DNA from: Colius striatus
Lineage: Eukaryota > Chordata > Aves > Coliiformes > Coliidae
Length of the DNA stretch: 64,000 nt
NCBI RefSeq assembly: GCF_028858725.1
Contig: NC_084775.1
Location: 15,645,597-15,709,596, forward strand
Reading direction: 5' to 3'
The notes below the pieces were generated by a model. The model saw only the letters and a program-made list of their open reading frames with translations. It searched no databases and was not told the DNA's origin. The stretch's first letter is position 1. Each line of letters starts with the position of its first letter. The position numbers and the translations under genes were made by a program. Shown piece by piece: positions 62,401 through 64,000 of this stretch.

Positions 62401-63816
62401 GGACAAGAGTCTCAGAGGGGCTTAGAGGAGCTTTCAGTGGTGGGAAGCAGGAGGGAGCAGAGGGCAGCCCAGGAGTAACATGTGCCAGGATTGCAAAGGA
62501 GGGAGGAGCTGTGTGGAAGACTGTGTGTGATGGGGTGAGAGAGCAGTGGGAAGGCAGGCAGGCAGGCAGAGGAATGGCTGGTGCCTCTGGTGTGCCCTGA
62601 GGAGTTCCTGTTGCTTTTCTTGGCAGATTCTGGACTCAGAGCTCTTCGAGCTGATGCACCAGAATGGTGATTACACTCACTTCTACTTCTGTTACCGATG
62701 GTTTCTCCTGGACTTCAAGAGAGGTGTGTTCTGTGAGGGAGGCAGTTGAGGCCAGCAAATGGGGAGGGAAGGCAAGGGCTGCCATGTGCTTCCAACACAC
62801 TCTGCAGCTTCAGCTCTCTGAACTTCACTTTTATTTGCCACACGTTCCTGTGTTGCTTTTCCCTGGTAGATTTGTGGCTGGTGTTTTGGTCTAGATACAG
62901 AACCTGTTGTTCCAGAGCTGCTGGTGAGCCTCGGCCTCAGTGGTGTCCTGAAGCCTGTGCCACCAGCTGCAGGCCAGAATATTTGTCTCTACAGACAACT
63001 TACTGCTTCCAAGTGGAGCGGGTTGTGGTGGGAAGGAGCCACCTGGCGTGGCTGCCCAGTGCTGCCGTGAGCTCTGTGAGTCAGGATGACCACATGCCCA
63101 CGGCTGGGGTAGTGACTGCCAGCCTTCCTCTGCTCACAGAGCTGGTGTATGACGACGTGTTCGCTGTCTGGGAGACCATCTGGGCGGCTGCACACGTGTC
63201 CTCTGCACACTACGTGCTCTTCATCGCCCTGGCGTTGGTGGAAATGTACCGGGACATCATCTTGGAGAACAACATGGATTTTACAGACATCATCAAGTTC
63301 TTCAACGGTACAGCTGTGTGCTGCTGGGCTGCTTGTGGCAGCAGCTCAGGCGTAGGCAGCAGTTGTCTGTGTGGCTACAGACAGCCGTGTCTGGGCTAAG
63401 GTGGGACGTGTGTGGTTGTGGGACGCTGACACTTGGAACGTGATGGTAAAGAGAGCCCTTGGCCCCGACAGCCAGGCTCTGGTGGGATCTGCCACAGTGC
63501 CATCCTTGGCAGCAGCCCACTGTGTCGGGCTTGAAGGGAGCTGTGGGTGTAGGTTGTGCTCCCGAGATGAGCTGCTGAGCCGTGGCTCAGCCGGGGCTGG
63601 TGCCTGGGGACTCGAGCAGGAGTTTGCAGCCTCAGCTCCTCCGTGGGGCTCAGCTGGGAAGCAGAGCTGTGAGGCTGGGGCTGCTCACGTCTCACCTCCG
63701 TGTGGGTTCCTTCTGTCTGTGTTCCAGAAATGGCTGAGCGGCACAACACCAAGCAGATCCTGAAGCTGGCTCGGGACCTGGTCTATAAGGTGCAGACTCT
63801 GATTGAGAACAAATGA
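32111..63816 (+). CDS. SGSM1: SGSM1, small G protein signalling modulator 1 (RUN-TBC protein, 25 coding exons)
   Basis: Exons: 32111-32129, 32218-32261, 43202-43277, 46743-46905, 47697-47849, 48341-48408, 48900-49045, 49491-49622, 50079-50203, 51761-51828, 52241-52404, 52814-52943, 55247-55385, 55727-55791, 56172-56317, 56702-56830, 57266-57448, 58926-58997, 59742-60326, 60521-60645, 61862-61944, 62232-62341, 62627-62723, 63140-63307, 63728-63816. All are in phase and GT-AG, giving 1092 residues. Order: a RUN domain (about 30-190, [11 protein letters not shown]), a central PH-like Rab/Rap-binding region (about 250-410), then a Rab-GAP TBC domain from about residue 556, split by a Ser-rich insert (about 590-869). 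Catalytic motifs are IEKDVQR (I883-D886-R889, arginine finger) and GYVQG (Y921, Q923, glutamine finger). The family acts on Rab and Rap GTPases, mainly in neurons. The protein follows human SGSM1, not SGSM2, closely through the RUN and TBC parts. A roughly 55-residue optional human exon after SEFV was not found here. Confidence 0.96.
32262..43201 (+). other. SGSM1 intron 2 (10.9 kb)
   Basis: This intron separates the two promoter-proximal exons from the RUN-domain exons. I saw no nested gene in it on either strand. It is of mixed composition, with a 19-bp tandem doublet near 41176-41215 (tgccaaggtgaattcccag twice). Its open frames lack splice partners and family resemblance. First long introns of this kind often carry enhancers, but none can be named. 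Confidence 0.6.
44250..44480 (-). mobile_element. CR1-like LINE fragment in SGSM1 intron 3
   Basis: The + strand contains ggggggcccaacactgaac, acagcactcgagctgcag and cctcaccagccttgg in order, then ctggccttgttgaacct. This series resembles the reverse complement of avian CR1 (ggggccccagagctggac, gcagtactccagg, tctcaccag). The element is thus on the - strand, truncated at both ends and diverged. The limits are approximate. Confidence 0.7.
48543..48606. repeat. 14-bp tandem repeat in SGSM1 intron 6
   Basis: Units of 14 bases (gagcctgtgatgga) start at 48551, 48565, 48579 and 48593. Two are perfect and two are diverged, with a partial copy before them. The array is short, intronic, and has no evident role. 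Confidence 0.85.
54782..54876. repeat. Tandem duplication of about 47 bp in SGSM1 intron 12
   Basis: Two adjacent copies, 54782-54828 and 54829-54876, share ctccagtgatca, cttcctggggcaatggttg and tttca with a few substitutions. This is a simple local duplication inside an intron. Confidence 0.8.
59601..59671. repeat. Perfect 18-bp inverted repeat (hairpin) in SGSM1 intron 18
   Basis: The arm 59601-59618 (gggcattacatccccaag) is exactly complementary to the arm 59654-59671, with a 35-base spacer. Inside the spacer ctgc (59621-59624) can pair with gcag (59648-59651), extending the stem after a 2x2 internal loop. It ends 70 bases before the large exon at 59742. It may be an RNA hairpin, a decayed inverted-repeat element, or chance. 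Confidence 0.85.
60501..60520 (+). repeat. CTG/TGC trinucleotide run forming the exon 20 splice acceptor
   Basis: Six TGC triplets run directly into the AG that ends the intron before the SGSM1 exon at 60521. The repeat takes the place of an ordinary pyrimidine tract. The exon that follows encodes the arginine-finger motif of the TBC domain. Confidence 0.85.
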
Positions 63817-64000
63817 AGGCTGTGGGGAGGCTGAGGCGGGCAGACGACGAGCCGGGACCCCCCTGCAACGCTTCCTCCCCAGCTCCCTTTGCTCCAAGTG
63901 CCACACCTGTGGAAACAAGGTAGTTGGACACATGCTGCTGCCTAACTGGAAGTACCCTTAGCTCTTCAAGTGCTGTGTTCAGTGTTAGGTGCAGGGGCCC
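63817..64000 (+). other. Start of the SGSM1 3' UTR
   Basis: Sequence after the TGA stop is GC-rich and noncoding. No AATAAA or ATTAAA is seen before the window ends, so the transcript continues past the right edge. Confidence 0.7.

Noticed and set aside
32111-63816. Assignment as SGSM2
   Set aside because: The RUN and TBC segments follow SGSM1 almost residue for residue as I recall it, and SGSM2 belongs to the 17p13 region.

Overview
The window is vertebrate nuclear DNA, almost certainly from a bird. Protein genes are split by many short GT-AG introns. Base composition is GC-rich with CpG-island promoters, as on an avian microchromosome. The recognisable interspersed repeats are decayed CR1-like LINE pieces. 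Gene order (ANKRD13A, then SGSM1) joins genes that lie on human chromosomes 12q24 and 22q11, a linkage I associate with avian chromosome 15. I found no bacterial features, CRISPR array, tRNA or rRNA.

Layout. (1) 1-860: CpG island with a perfect (GGGGC)12 array, the promoter side of ANKRD13A and possibly shared with a leftward gene. (2) 1298-12660, + strand: ANKRD13A, 15 coding exons, 590 codons, with its 3' UTR running to a poly(A) signal near 14.08 kb or 15.40 kb. (3) 16701-17052, - strand: a two-exon gene for a 62-residue single-pass membrane protein, tail-to-tail with ANKRD13A. (4) 18765-25748, - strand: an intact 13-exon monoamine transporter of the SLC6 family, 587 residues, closest to the serotonin transporter (SLC6A4). 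(5) 25.8-31.6 kb: no gene seen; it holds a 39-bp minisatellite (22 copies) and a GC-rich minisatellite. (6) 32111-63816, + strand: SGSM1, 25 coding exons, 1092 residues, with an 11-kb second intron; the 3' UTR leaves the window.

The genes are unrelated in function: ubiquitin-dependent endocytic sorting (ANKRD13A), an uncharacterised membrane microprotein, Na+/Cl- coupled monoamine uptake, and Rab/Rap signalling (SGSM1). Their linkage is nevertheless informative. On human 17q11.2, GIT1-ANKRD13B-CORO6-SSH2 lie close to SLC6A4. The 12q24 genes GIT2-ANKRD13A-CORO1C-SSH1 are the whole-genome-duplication counterparts of that block. A serotonin-transporter-like gene beside ANKRD13A is therefore in the right place to be the ohnolog of SLC6A4, a gene I do not know from mammalian 12q24. 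It is the most interesting thing here. Its substrate site is serotonin-transporter-like overall but carries catecholamine-transporter residues at some positions.

Exon limits were read by eye from codon phase, splice dinucleotides and remembered human proteins. No search or alignment program was run.
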